This document shows positions 1 to 10,359 of a DNA stretch of 64,000 nt, in pieces. The stretch spans positions 1 to 64,000 of the forward strand of contig NZ_JAGFOA010000007.1 in assembly GCF_017592545.1 (NCBI RefSeq), read 5' to 3'. The stretch comes from Microbacterium stercoris. GTDB lineage: Bacteria > Actinomycetota > Actinomycetes > Actinomycetales > Microbacteriaceae. Under the pieces are notes generated by a model. That model had not been told where the DNA came from. It did no database searches and saw nothing but the letters and a program-made list of their open reading frames with translations. How positions within the stretch are numbered: the stretch's first letter is position 1; each line of letters begins with the position of its first letter. A program made the translations under genes and the position numbers.

Positions 1-118
1 GTTTCGGCGGTCATAGCGAGAGGGAAACGCCCGGTCACATTCCGAACCCGGAAGCTAAGCCTCTCAGCGCCGATGGTACTGCAGGGGGGACCCTGTGGGA
101 GAGTAGGACACCGCCGGA
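1..118 (+). rRNA. rrf: 5S ribosomal RNA
   Basis: The 5S rRNA of the large ribosomal subunit. The 5' part GTTTCGGCGG pairs with CCGCCGGAC near 110-118 to form helix I. The conserved CCGAACCCGGAAGCTAAG segment lies in the first half and the GGGAGAGTAGG segment near the end. The length is normal for an actinobacterial 5S gene. It is followed at once by a strong intrinsic terminator, so it is probably the last gene of an rRNA operon whose 16S and 23S genes lie to the left of the window. The first base may be one or two nucleotides off. Confidence 0.95.
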
Positions 119-129
119 CTTCTTTTACG

Positions 130-159
130 AAAAGGCCACCCAATGCTGGGTGGCCTTTT
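130..159 (+). terminator. rRNA operon intrinsic terminator
   Basis: Perfect 13-bp stem (130-142 with 147-159) around the loop ATGC, with GGCCACCCA in the stem and a T4 stretch at the 3' side. It lies 12 nt after the 5S gene and would end the rRNA operon. Confidence 0.9.
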
Positions 160-191
160 CGCATTTCCGGGGGCATGCGAGGATGGCTGGC

Positions 192-1460
192 ATGGGGACC
201 CCGCTCGAGCTGCTGTCGCCCGCCGATCAGAGCCGTCTGCGGGCGCTGCGCAGAATGAAGGCCGTGGCTCTCGGAGCCCTCGTCTTCATGGCGCTCGTGT
301 TCGTGACGGGTTTTGTGCTGCAGAACGACATCGACGCGTTCGCGTACGTGCGTGCCGCCGGCGAGGGCGGGATGGTCGGCGCCCTCGCCGACTGGTTCGC
401 GGTCACGGCGCTGTTCCGGCGTCCGCTCGGCCTTCCGATCCCGCACACCGCGATCATCCCCAACCGCAAGGACGAGATCGGACGCAACCTGGGGGAGTTC
501 GTGGAGACGAACTTCCTCGAGGGGGGTGTCGTGCGCGCGAAGCTGGCCTCGACCCCGATGGCCGCGCGTCTGGGCTCGTGGCTGCGCCAGCCGGAACATG
601 CCGAGCGGGTGGCCACCGAGGCGGCGGCGATGGCTCAGGGTGTGCTGCGCGCGCTGAGCGATGACGACGTGCAGGACGTGATCGAGTCGCTCGCCCGGCA
701 GCATCTCATCGAGCCCGGGTGGGGCGATCCGCTGGGCACGTGGCTGGAGCGGGTGATCGAGACGGGCGCCCACCACGGAGCCGTCGACCTGGCGGCGGAC
801 AGCGTCTCCGCCTGGCTCGCCGCGAACCCCGACTCCTTCGCGGGCCTCGTGTCGAGGCGTCTGCCCTCCTGGGTGCCTTCCGTCGCGCAGCGCCTCGTCG
901 ACCACACCGTGTACAACGAGGCCGTGACGCTGGTGCAGGCGGTGCGCGCCGATCCGGAGCACCCGGCCCGGAAGGCGATCGACGGCTACCTCTCGCGGCT
1001 GGCCGAGAACCTGCAGCACGATGAGGTCACCCGCGGCAAGCTCGAGCAGGCGAAGGCGACGCTGTTCGACAGCCCGGGTGTGCGCCGGCTCGCCGCGGAG
1101 GCGTGGGGAGCAGCGAAGCAGGGTCTGCTCCGCGAGCTCGAGAAGCCCGACAGCGGGCTGCGAGGCCGGATCCGCGACGCGCTTGCGGAGATCGGCGGCC
1201 GGCTCGAGGATGAGGAGGCGCTGCGCGCTCGCGTGGACGCCTTCGTGACCGACGCCGCCGTCTTCCTCGTCGATCGCTATCGCCACGACATCGCGTCGCT
1301 CATCACCGACACCGTCGAGCGCTGGGACCCGCAGGAGACGACGGAGAAGATCGAGCTGATGGTCGGGCGCGACCTGCAGTACATCCGTCTCAACGGCACC
1401 GTCGTCGGCGCCCTGGCCGGACTCGCGATCTTCACCGTCGCGCACGCACTGTTCGGCTGA
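192..1460 (+). CDS. DUF445 family membrane protein
   Basis: About 422 residues of the DUF445 family, whose biochemical role is unknown. A membrane segment near the N-terminus (ALGALVFMALVFVTGF) precedes the family's conserved block containing GALADWFAVTALFRRPLG and IPNRKDEIGRNLGEF. A second hydrophobic segment (VVGALAGLAIFTVAHAL) ends the protein, so a large soluble middle part is held by two membrane anchors. I chose the ATG at 192 because the GAGG at 179-182 sits 9 nt upstream. An ATG at 183 is too close to it, and the GTG at 150 lies inside the rRNA terminator. Its stop is 30 nt before the CsoR-family start. Confidence 0.85.
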   Translation: MGTPLELLSPADQSRLRALRRMKAVALGALVFMALVFVTGFVLQNDIDAFAYVRAAGEGGMVGALADWFAVTALFRRPLGLPIPHTAIIPNRKDEIGRNLGEFVETNFLEGGVVRAKLASTPMAARLGSWLRQPEHAERVATEAAAMAQGVLRALSDDDVQDVIESLARQHLIEPGWGDPLGTWLERVIETGAHHGAVDLAADSVSAWLAANPDSFAGLVSRRLPSWVPSVAQRLVDHTVYNEAVTLVQAVRADPEHPARKAIDGYLSRLAENLQHDEVTRGKLEQAKATLFDSPGVRRLAAEAWGAAKQGLLRELEKPDSGLRGRIRDALAEIGGRLEDEEALRARVDAFVTDAAVFLVDRYRHDIASLITDTVERWDPQETTEKIELMVGRDLQYIRLNGTVVGALAGLAIFTVAHALFG

Positions 1461-1463
1461 TGC

Positions 1464-1480
1464 ATACCGGGCGGGGGTAT
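1464..1480 (+). promoter_or_regulatory. CsoR-type operator overlapping the -10 box
   Basis: Inverted repeat ATACC-N7-GGTAT with a G-rich centre (ATACCGGGCGGGGGTAT), the form of operators bound by CsoR/RcnR-family repressors. The last three bases are the start of a -10 box TATCCT (1478-1483), which ends 6 nt before the GTG start at 1490. Bound repressor would block RNA polymerase, so the gene is probably autoregulated. Confidence 0.75.
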
Positions 1481-1489
1481 CCTCGCCCT

Positions 1490-1762
1490 GTGATCGAAGA
1501 CATCCAGAAGCGGGCTCTCCACCGCACGAAGATCCTGGAGGGGCAGCTGCGCGGGCTCGGCCGGATGATCGAGAACGAGGACTACTGCATGGACATCATC
1601 ACGCAGTCGCGCGCGATCCAGCGCTCGCTCGAGTCGCTCAACCGACTGCTGCTCGAGAACCACCTGCGCACGCACGTCACGCACATGTTCGAGTCGGGCG
1701 GCGACGACCGCGAGCAGGCGGTGACCGAGCTGCTGAAGGCGTTCGACTTCGACGGACGCTAG
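1490..1762 (+). CDS. CsoR/RcnR-family metal-sensing repressor
   Basis: About 90 residues, all-helical DUF156 family, a tetrameric DNA-binding repressor that releases DNA on binding a metal ion or thiol reagent. The helix-1 segment RTKILEGQLRGLGRMIE is typical. Counting from the GTG start, the sensor positions are Cys33, His58 and His62. Copper CsoR proteins have Cys-His-Cys, so the second cysteine is replaced by histidine, as in the C-H-H set of nickel/cobalt RcnR, although RcnR's His3 is not matched (Glu3 here). The GTG at 1490 is preferred over the ATG at 1460 because an operator and a -10 box occupy 1464-1483. No metal efflux gene is adjacent on the same strand, so the effector is uncertain. 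Confidence 0.88.
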   Translation: MIEDIQKRALHRTKILEGQLRGLGRMIENEDYCMDIITQSRAIQRSLESLNRLLLENHLRTHVTHMFESGGDDREQAVTELLKAFDFDGR

Positions 1763-2920
1763 CTAGGCGTCGAGGGGTCCGAGCCATGCGGACGCGACGG
1801 TCGCGTGCGCGGACTCCGGATCCGACGGGTGGAAGGCCCCGGCGAGGACATCTCGATAGAGGCGCGAGAGCTCGTTCGCGGCGAAGTACGACGATCCGCC
1901 GGCCACCAGCATCGCCTCATCGACGACCCGCTTGGCCATCGCGGTGGCGCGATGCTTGATGCCGGAGAGCAGCGAGAACCATCGCGCTCCGTGGTCGGCT
2001 CGTTCGTCGATGTCGCGGCAGAGGGCGGCGAGCTGCGGGGGGAGCGCGTCGTAGGCGAGCGCCATCTCGGCGATGCGCCAACGGATGTCCGGATCCTGGC
2101 TGTACGCCTTGCCGGTCTTCTTCGACGTGCGCCGCTGAGCCGTCGCGACCGCGAGGTCGAGGGCTCGGCGAGCGATGCCCGTGTAGACGGAGGCCAGCAG
2201 CACCTCGAACACGCTGAAGATGCCGAAGACGATCGGATCCGGGTTCGGTCCGGGCGCGACCCGGCGCACGACGCGCGCAGCGGGCGCGACCGCCCCGTGC
2301 AGCTCGGTGGTGCGGCTCTGGGTTCCTCTCATGCCGAGTGTGTCCCAGTCGTCGCGGGTGATGACGCGGTCGTCGCGCTCGATGAAGGCATAGACCATCT
2401 GCGGCGCATCCGGTGACGTGGTGTCGAGCCCGTGAAGGCCGAGCCGCGTCCAGACGGGGCCGAGGGACGTGAAGATCTTCGTGCCGGTGAAGGCGTAGGA
2501 GCCGTCGGCCTGGGGCGCGGCCTGCGTGTCGCTGCCGAACAGCACGAGGTCATTGCCGGCCTCGCTGATCCCGAACGCGAACACCTCGCCGACGGCCGCC
2601 TCCTCCTGCACGAAGCGCAGGTCGTCGATGCCGCGATCCTGCAGCACCTTCGCCACGCCCGTCCAGACGAGATGCATGTTGACCGCGAGAGCCGTGGCGG
2701 GGGCCGCCTCGGCCAGCCGCTGCTGCAGCAGCGAGACGTCGGCGAGCGAGAGGCCGAGGCCTCCGCGGTCGACGGGCACGAGCGCGCCGAGGTATCCGAC
2801 CTCCCGGAGGTCGGCGAGGTCGGCCTCCGGGAACACGTTGCGGGCGTCGACCTCGACGGCGCGGGAGCGGATCCGCGTGAGGAGCTCGGCCGGGAGCACG
2901 GATGCGGGATCGAAGGTCAC
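1763..2920 (-). CDS. Acyl-CoA dehydrogenase family protein
   Basis: 385 residues, normal for the family: an N-terminal helical domain (about 1-115), a middle beta domain (about 120-225) and a C-terminal four-helix domain (about 235-380). Members are FAD enzymes that desaturate acyl-CoA thioesters; some relatives act on other substrates. The middle domain has the FGISEAGNDL and FTGTKIFTS blocks, and the C-terminus has GGSSYFAANELSRLYRDV. I cannot place the catalytic Glu with certainty, so substrate and chain length are open. The start overlaps the stop of the upstream alpha/beta hydrolase by 4 nt (ATGA), indicating co-transcription. It converges with the CsoR-family gene with no gap. Confidence 0.85.
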   Translation of the reverse strand: MTFDPASVLPAELLTRIRSRAVEVDARNVFPEADLADLREVGYLGALVPVDRGGLGLSLADVSLLQQRLAEAAPATALAVNMHLVWTGVAKVLQDRGIDDLRFVQEEAAVGEVFAFGISEAGNDLVLFGSDTQAAPQADGSYAFTGTKIFTSLGPVWTRLGLHGLDTTSPDAPQMVYAFIERDDRVITRDDWDTLGMRGTQSRTTELHGAVAPAARVVRRVAPGPNPDPIVFGIFSVFEVLLASVYTGIARRALDLAVATAQRRTSKKTGKAYSQDPDIRWRIAEMALAYDALPPQLAALCRDIDERADHGARWFSLLSGIKHRATAMAKRVVDEAMLVAGGSSYFAANELSRLYRDVLAGAFHPSDPESAHATVASAWLGPLDA

Positions 2921-3684
2921 GCGATCACCTCCAGGAACTGGCGGACGGTCTGTTCGGGCTTGTCCCGGTGCGGGGAGTGGCCGGCGCCCGGGACGATCGA
3001 CATCGAGAAGGCCGTGTTCCCGCCGACGACCTCATCGGCGAGCTCGCCGGTGAACAGGCTGTAGACCTCGGGATCGGCGCCGAGGACATGCGTGGGCACG
3101 GTGACGCGCGACGCCTGCGCGCGGACGTCCCAGACCGCGTTCTGGCTGCTGGTCTGCTCGACGGCCCAGCGGCTGGCGCGGCGCACCGCGTCCACCTTCA
3201 GCTCGAGGTCGTGCGGGTGCCAGTGCGGGTGCTCCTCGCGCACGGCCTCGATCCGGTTGTCGGCGAAGGCGCGCTCCTGACTGCGCCGCACGACCTGCGA
3301 GTCGTGCGCGTCTACCACGATCGCGGGGTCGACGAGCACGATTCGCCGCGTCCAGTCGGGGTGGTCGGCGGAGGCCGACGTGGTCGCGGCTCCGCCGAGA
3401 GAGTGGCCGACCACGAGATCCCAGGCTCCGCCTGCGGGCGGGCGCACCTGCGCCACATCGGCGGCGTAGGCCGCCACCCGGTAGTCGAGCGCGCGGGGAG
3501 CGTCGCCGTGACCGCGCAGGTCGACGGCGGTGGCGCACCATCCGGCGTCGGCGAGAGCCACCCCGAAGCGCCACATCAGGGCGCCGGAGGAGCCCAGTCC
3601 GTGCACAAGGAGCGCGTGACGGTCGGACGACGGATCGCCCCAGTGCATCCGGGGCAGCGAGACGGGAGCGGGCACAACGGTCAT
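2917..3684 (-). CDS. Alpha/beta fold hydrolase
   Basis: 255 residues. The oxyanion segment LLVHGLGSSGALMW, the nucleophile elbow GHSLGG and the C-terminal histidine in GAGHSPHRD give a normal catalytic set, with an acid probably in the segment HVLGADPEVYS. Serine hydrolases of this kind cleave esters, thioesters or C-C bonds; the substrate cannot be named. Four-base overlap with the downstream acyl-CoA dehydrogenase suggests the two work on one acyl substrate. The -10 box TAGGCT ends 7 nt before the ATG, so the mRNA is probably leaderless. Confidence 0.85.
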   Translation of the reverse strand: MTVVPAPVSLPRMHWGDPSSDRHALLVHGLGSSGALMWRFGVALADAGWCATAVDLRGHGDAPRALDYRVAAYAADVAQVRPPAGGAWDLVVGHSLGGAATTSASADHPDWTRRIVLVDPAIVVDAHDSQVVRRSQERAFADNRIEAVREEHPHWHPHDLELKVDAVRRASRWAVEQTSSQNAVWDVRAQASRVTVPTHVLGADPEVYSLFTGELADEVVGGNTAFSMSIVPGAGHSPHRDKPEQTVRQFLEVIA

Positions 3685-3691
3685 AGAGGTC

Positions 3692-3697
3692 AGCCTA
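3692..3697 (-). promoter_or_regulatory. -10 box of hydrolase/acyl-CoA dehydrogenase operon
   Basis: TAGGCT on the minus strand, 7 nt before the ATG at 3684. No -35 box is evident. Position fits a leaderless transcript. Confidence 0.5.
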
Positions 3698-3742
3698 GGG
3701 ACGAGGATCGTGCCGTGACCGTCGATTGTGCGCGGAATCCGG

Positions 3743-4951
3743 TCAGGTGATGATCGGGAGCTGCTCCGTGTCGGGGATGGGCGAGGCGTCGCGATGACGC
3801 AGGTCCGGGAAGCCCCGATGGAAGACGGCCGCGATGATCGCGGCGCCCGCGATCATCGCGATGCTGACGAGGTAGGCCCCCACCGGGCCGCCGCCGTCAA
3901 TCGCGAAGCCGGCGGCCATGGATCCGAGGGCCGCGCCGATGAGCTGGCCGGTGTTGATCCAGCCGTAGGCCTCCGCGGTCTCGCTGAACTTGACGCTCGC
4001 GGAGGTGCCGGCGAGCATGACCGCCAGGGCGGGCGCGAAGCCGAGGCCGGCGATGAACAGCGCCAGCGCCAGCCAGAACGGATTGGCCACCATCACGAGG
4101 GTGAGGGCGCTGCCGAGCACAACGATCCCGAGGCGGCGGGCGACGGACCAGGGGCTCATCGGGATGCCGCCCGAGCCGAGGCCGCCCGTGAGGCTGCCGA
4201 GCGCGTACGCGGCGAGCACGAGACCCGACTCGACACCTCCCTCGCCGAAGGTCGCGACGATGCCGGCCTCGACGGCGGCGGTCGAGCCGATGAAGAGCAC
4301 GCCCAGTCCGGTCGTGAGCAGCACGGTGGGCTTTCGCAGCACCTTCCCGAAGCTCGACCGGCTGCGGGGGATGCGGACGCGCCCGACCTCGGGGGACAGG
4401 ATGAACCACGCGCCGCCAGCCAGGGCCACCGCCGCGACGACCAGCAGAGCCAGCACCGAGGAGACCTGCAGCGCGAGGAAGGTGACGAGCACCGGCGCCG
4501 CCACCCAGATGAGCTCCTGCAGCGACGCATCGAGGGAGTAGAGGGCGCCCAGCTGACGGGAGTTGACCAGCTTGGGATAGATGGTGCGCACCGCCGACTG
4601 CACGGGTGGGGTGGACAGGCCGGCGAGCAGGCCGAGAGCGACCAGCACGGGCACCGGCAGCGGCGTCAGTGCGATCACCGTGATAGCGGCCGCATAGAGC
4701 AGCGTGAGGGCGGAGAGCACCGGGCGCATGCCCCAGCGGCCCATCCAGCGGCTGGTGATCGGTCCGGCGATGGCCTGGCCGATCGACATCGCGGCGAGCA
4801 CCGTGCCCGCGGCGCCATAGGAGTGCGTCATGTGCTCGACGTGGATGAGCACGCCGAGGCTGATCATGCCGGACGGGAAGCGCGCCGTCAGCTGCGCGGC
4901 GATGATGCGGGCGACGCCGGGCGTGCGCGCCAGCTCGCGGAAAGTGGCCAT
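3743..4951 (-). CDS. MFS transporter, probable exporter
   Basis: 402 residues with about 12 hydrophobic segments in two halves joined by a polar loop near residues 190-205 (SPEVGRVRIPRSRSSFGKVLRK). This is the layout of major facilitator proteins of the short drug/metabolite-efflux type. The first half carries the segment SRWMGRWGMRPVL, which corresponds to the family's loop 2-3 motif. The substrate is not inferable. The C-terminus is cytoplasmic and polar. The gene has its own -10 box 6 nt before the ATG and is divergent from the nrd operon. Confidence 0.85.
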   Translation of the reverse strand: MATFRELARTPGVARIIAAQLTARFPSGMISLGVLIHVEHMTHSYGAAGTVLAAMSIGQAIAGPITSRWMGRWGMRPVLSALTLLYAAAITVIALTPLPVPVLVALGLLAGLSTPPVQSAVRTIYPKLVNSRQLGALYSLDASLQELIWVAAPVLVTFLALQVSSVLALLVVAAVALAGGAWFILSPEVGRVRIPRSRSSFGKVLRKPTVLLTTGLGVLFIGSTAAVEAGIVATFGEGGVESGLVLAAYALGSLTGGLGSGGIPMSPWSVARRLGIVVLGSALTLVMVANPFWLALALFIAGLGFAPALAVMLAGTSASVKFSETAEAYGWINTGQLIGAALGSMAAGFAIDGGGPVGAYLVSIAMIAGAAIIAAVFHRGFPDLRHRDASPIPDTEQLPIIT

Positions 4952-4957
4952 CCTCTG

Positions 4958-4963
4958 AGGCTA
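4958..4963 (-). promoter_or_regulatory. -10 box of MFS gene
   Basis: TAGCCT on the minus strand, ending 6 nt before the ATG at 4951; leaderless start likely. Confidence 0.5.
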
Positions 4964-5077
4964 TCCGGCGGCGCTGCGGCGAGGCTCGGAACGAGCCGGG
5001 CGCGACACGCCGAGGTGGGAGGTTGCTCCACATCCACAGGCGGGGAAATGTCGGAGGCCCTCCCTAGCGTTGTACCT

Positions 5078-5221
5078 GTGGAGAGATCGTTGCGCCGGGT
5101 GTCGCGAACCGCGGATTCTCGGCCGGGTCGGGCCCTCCGGATCGGCGTCCGGCTGTGGACGGATCCGTGGATGGAACGGGGGAGAGGCGGTGGAAAGCTG
5201 TGGAAAATCACACTGATGTAA
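5078..5221 (+). CDS. Possible small basic protein (47 aa)
   Basis: A GTG-started ORF of 47 residues beginning MERSLRRVSR, rich in Arg, with three Trp. I recognise no family. Its support is positional: a -10 box TAGCGT (5065-5070) ends 7 nt before the GTG, the same arrangement as at many real genes in this window. It ends one base before the first NrdR box. It could instead be a non-coding leader or chance; there is no Shine-Dalgarno sequence. Confidence 0.25.
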   Translation: MERSLRRVSRTADSRPGRALRIGVRLWTDPWMERGRGGGKLWKITLM

Positions 5222-5237
5222 CTACTAGCCCTAGTGG
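5222..5237 (+). promoter_or_regulatory. NrdR box 1
   Basis: CTACTAGCCCTAGTGG fits the outer parts of the NrdR consensus (C, A/T, A ... T, A/T, G, T) with ACTAG/CTAGT arms. Its centre is 32 bp from that of box 2, the three-turn spacing known for NrdR box pairs upstream of ribonucleotide reductase operons. Confidence 0.75.
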
Positions 5238-5253
5238 TGCCCCCGAAGGTCCA

Positions 5254-5269
5254 TCCCCATATGTAGTAT
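5254..5269 (+). promoter_or_regulatory. NrdR box 2
   Basis: TCCCCATATGTAGTAT matches the core ATAT-T-AGT of the NrdR consensus. With box 1 it would bind the ATP/dATP-sensing repressor NrdR and lower nrdHIEF expression when dATP is high. The nrdR gene itself is not in the window. Confidence 0.75.
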
Positions 5270-5325
5270 TGAGCTCCCGGCGGGTTGCGCCTGGGATCAC
5301 ACAGATTTGAAGAGGAAGAAGCTTC

Positions 5326-5559
5326 ATGGCGATCACCGTCTACACCAAGCCCTCCTGCGTCCAGTGCAACGCGACCTACCGCGCTCTCGACGCCAAGGGC
5401 ATCGAGTACGACGTCGTCGACCTCTCGCAGGACGAGGCCGCCCTCGAGCAGGTCAAGGCCCTCGGCTACATGCAGGCGCCGGTCGTCGTGACCGACGAGG
5501 ACCACTGGTCGGGCTTCCGTCCCGACATGATCGACGAGCTCGCTTCGCGCCTCGCCTGA
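5326..5559 (+). CDS. nrdH: Glutaredoxin-like electron donor NrdH
   Basis: 77 residues. NrdH is a small redoxin with a glutaredoxin-like sequence that is reduced by thioredoxin reductase, and it returns electrons to the class Ib ribonucleotide reductase. The active site CVQC is at Cys11-Cys14, and the C-terminal WSGFRPD block is typical of NrdH. The start ATG has the purine-rich site AAGAGGAAGAAG just upstream. First gene of nrdHIEF, 30 nt before nrdI, under the two NrdR boxes. Confidence 0.97.
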   Translation: MAITVYTKPSCVQCNATYRALDAKGIEYDVVDLSQDEAALEQVKALGYMQAPVVVTDEDHWSGFRPDMIDELASRLA

Positions 5560-5589
5560 GCGGCGGGGTCCGTCTCGCCAGGAGCAGAG

Positions 5590-5996
5590 ATGACCGCGGC
5601 TGTGGCCACTGAAGTGCCGCTTCTCGTGTACTTCTCGAGCGTGTCCGGCAACACGGCGCGTTTCATCGAGAAGCTCGGGATGCGCGCGGTGCGGATCCCC
5701 CTCCATCGAGCGGACGAGCCTCTCGCGATCGACGAGCCCTACGTGCTGGTCACCCCCACATACGGAGGGGGAGACGGCAATGGAGCGGTTCCGAAGCAGG
5801 TCATCCGGTTCCTCAACGACGAGCACAACCGGGGCCTGATCCGCGGAGTGATCTCCGCAGGCAATACCAACTTCGGCGATGGATTCTGCATCGCCGGCGA
5901 CATCATCAGCAGCAAGTGCCATGTGCCGCACCTGTACAAGCTGGAACTCTTTGGAACACCCGACGACGTGGAGCGCGTCAGCGACGGATTGGAACG

Positions 5997-6018
<22 letters not shown>
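5590..6018 (+). CDS. nrdI: Flavodoxin-like NrdI
   Basis: 142 residues. NrdI is a flavoprotein that supplies the oxidant used to assemble the dimanganese-tyrosyl radical cofactor of NrdF. The phosphate-binding loop SSVSGNT (about residues 16-22), the [17 protein letters not shown] segment and [14 protein letters not shown] are the family's FMN-binding blocks. Ribosome binding site AGGAG about 7 nt upstream. The 3' end overlaps nrdE by 22 nt, so their translation is coupled. Confidence 0.96.
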
Positions 6019-9159
<3,141 letters not shown>

Positions 9160-9204
9160 TCCGCTCGATCGATCGGTGAGCTTCGCAAACCGATCGTGAA
9201 CACC

Positions 9205-9249
9205 AAGGCCCCCGCCGGCAGCTCGTCACGAGCAGCCGACGGGGGTCTT
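9205..9249 (+). terminator. nrdHIEF terminator
   Basis: Long hairpin: outer stem AAGGCCCCCGCCGGC against GCCGACGGGGGTCTT (one mismatch, one G-T pair), inner stem GCTCG/CGAGC around TCA. It ends the nrd operon and lies just before the PAP2 gene promoter. Confidence 0.75.
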
Positions 9250-9274
9250 GCGTTCGCGCGGTCGGGCTCACTGC

Positions 9275-9280
9275 TATGTT
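9275..9280 (+). promoter_or_regulatory. -10 box of PAP2 gene
   Basis: TATGTT ending 6 nt before the ATG at 9287, with six C residues between and no ribosome binding site, so a leaderless transcript is likely. Confidence 0.5.
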
Positions 9281-9286
9281 CCCCCC

Positions 9287-10258
9287 ATGACGAGAGGCGA
9301 TGTCGTTCACGAGCGATCCGAAGCTGCCCCGGGCGTCCTGCAGACGAGCCGCCGGTGGGTGATCGCGATGGCGCTGAGCGCCGTTGTGCTCGCGGCGACC
9401 TACCTGCTCGCGGTGTGGACCGAACGCGGTCAGGCGATCGAGAACGCCGCGCTGCGCGGTGCAGACCAGGTGCGCGCCGACGAGCTCGCCCAGGCGAGCG
9501 AGACGCTCGCGCAGATCACGATCTGGTCGTTGGGTATCGCGGTCGTTCTCGTCGCGGTTGTCGCTCTGCTGAGGCGCCGCCTCGACCTCGCCGTGGCAGC
9601 GGTGGGGATCATCGTGCTCGGCCAGGTGATCACCCAGAGCCTGAAGCGCTTTGTGCTACCTCGTCCGCAGCTCGTCGAGGTCGTCGGCGAGTACACGCAG
9701 AACAGCTTCCCGAGCGGTCATACGACCATCGCGATGACGGTGCTCTTCGCCGCGCTGATCGTCGTTCCCTACCGCTGGCGAGGCGTGACGCTGTTCGTCG
9801 TCATGACCTGGGCGATCGGCATCGGCGCGTACACGGTGACCGCCAAGTGGCACCGTTTCAGTGACACGCTGGGCGCTGATGCCGTCGCCCTGACCTGCGG
9901 CTGCCTGGCCGCATGGTGGCTCACCCGGCGAGGGGCGATCATCCGCTACGCCGGCCGACCGCTCCGGGGACGGGTGGTGCTCGCGATCCTCGTGGGGATC
10001 CTGACGGCGTTCACGCTCGTCTGCGGGGCGCTGCTGTGGGGCATCCCGATGGCTCGCGGCGTCGACGCCAGCGTTCCGGACCTGATTCAGGATTACAACG
10101 CCTACCTCGGGAGCCATGCGCTGGCGAGCGGGACGTCGGGGCTGGCCGCGCTCCTGTTCTGGAGGCTCTGGCATCGCCTCGAAGTGGCAGGACGCGGCGA
10201 CGCGTCGTCCCTGCGCGACGACACCGACCTGCGCAAGCTCGGGACGCCGAGCGCCTGA
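9287..10258 (+). CDS. PAP2-family membrane phosphatase
   Basis: About 323 residues, polytopic membrane protein of the type 2 phosphatidic acid phosphatase family, which dephosphorylates lipid phosphates such as undecaprenyl pyrophosphate on the outer membrane face. The three signature blocks are present: KRFVLPRP, PSGHTT and a third block with His and Asp in AKWHRFSDTLGAD. About six hydrophobic segments are seen, with two extra after the catalytic part. The exact lipid substrate is not inferable. The ATG at 9287 is set by the -10 box directly upstream. Confidence 0.85.
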   Translation: MTRGDVVHERSEAAPGVLQTSRRWVIAMALSAVVLAATYLLAVWTERGQAIENAALRGADQVRADELAQASETLAQITIWSLGIAVVLVAVVALLRRRLDLAVAAVGIIVLGQVITQSLKRFVLPRPQLVEVVGEYTQNSFPSGHTTIAMTVLFAALIVVPYRWRGVTLFVVMTWAIGIGAYTVTAKWHRFSDTLGADAVALTCGCLAAWWLTRRGAIIRYAGRPLRGRVVLAILVGILTAFTLVCGALLWGIPMARGVDASVPDLIQDYNAYLGSHALASGTSGLAALLFWRLWHRLEVAGRGDASSLRDDTDLRKLGTPSA

Positions 10259-10359
10259 CCGCTCGCACGCTCCCAGCAGACGGGCCGCGGCCCGGGGATT
10301 CTGAGTCACCCGATATAGCATGATCCGATGTCTGTCTGCGCGCCCGAGAACGATGCCAC

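Larger units (their letters stand above)
4952..5325. other. Intergenic region between MFS gene and nrdH
   Basis: 374 nt without a recognised large gene. It holds the divergent MFS -10 box, a possible 47-codon leaderless ORF (5078-5221), two NrdR boxes (5222-5237 and 5254-5269) and the nrdH ribosome binding site AAGAGGAAG just before the ATG. It is locally less GC-rich around 5195-5275, as expected for a promoter. Confidence 0.7.

Noticed and set aside
5044..5071. Second SigR-type promoter upstream of the nrd operon
   Set aside because: GGAAA with a 20-nt gap to GTT departs from GGAAT-N18-GTT in both sequence and spacing.
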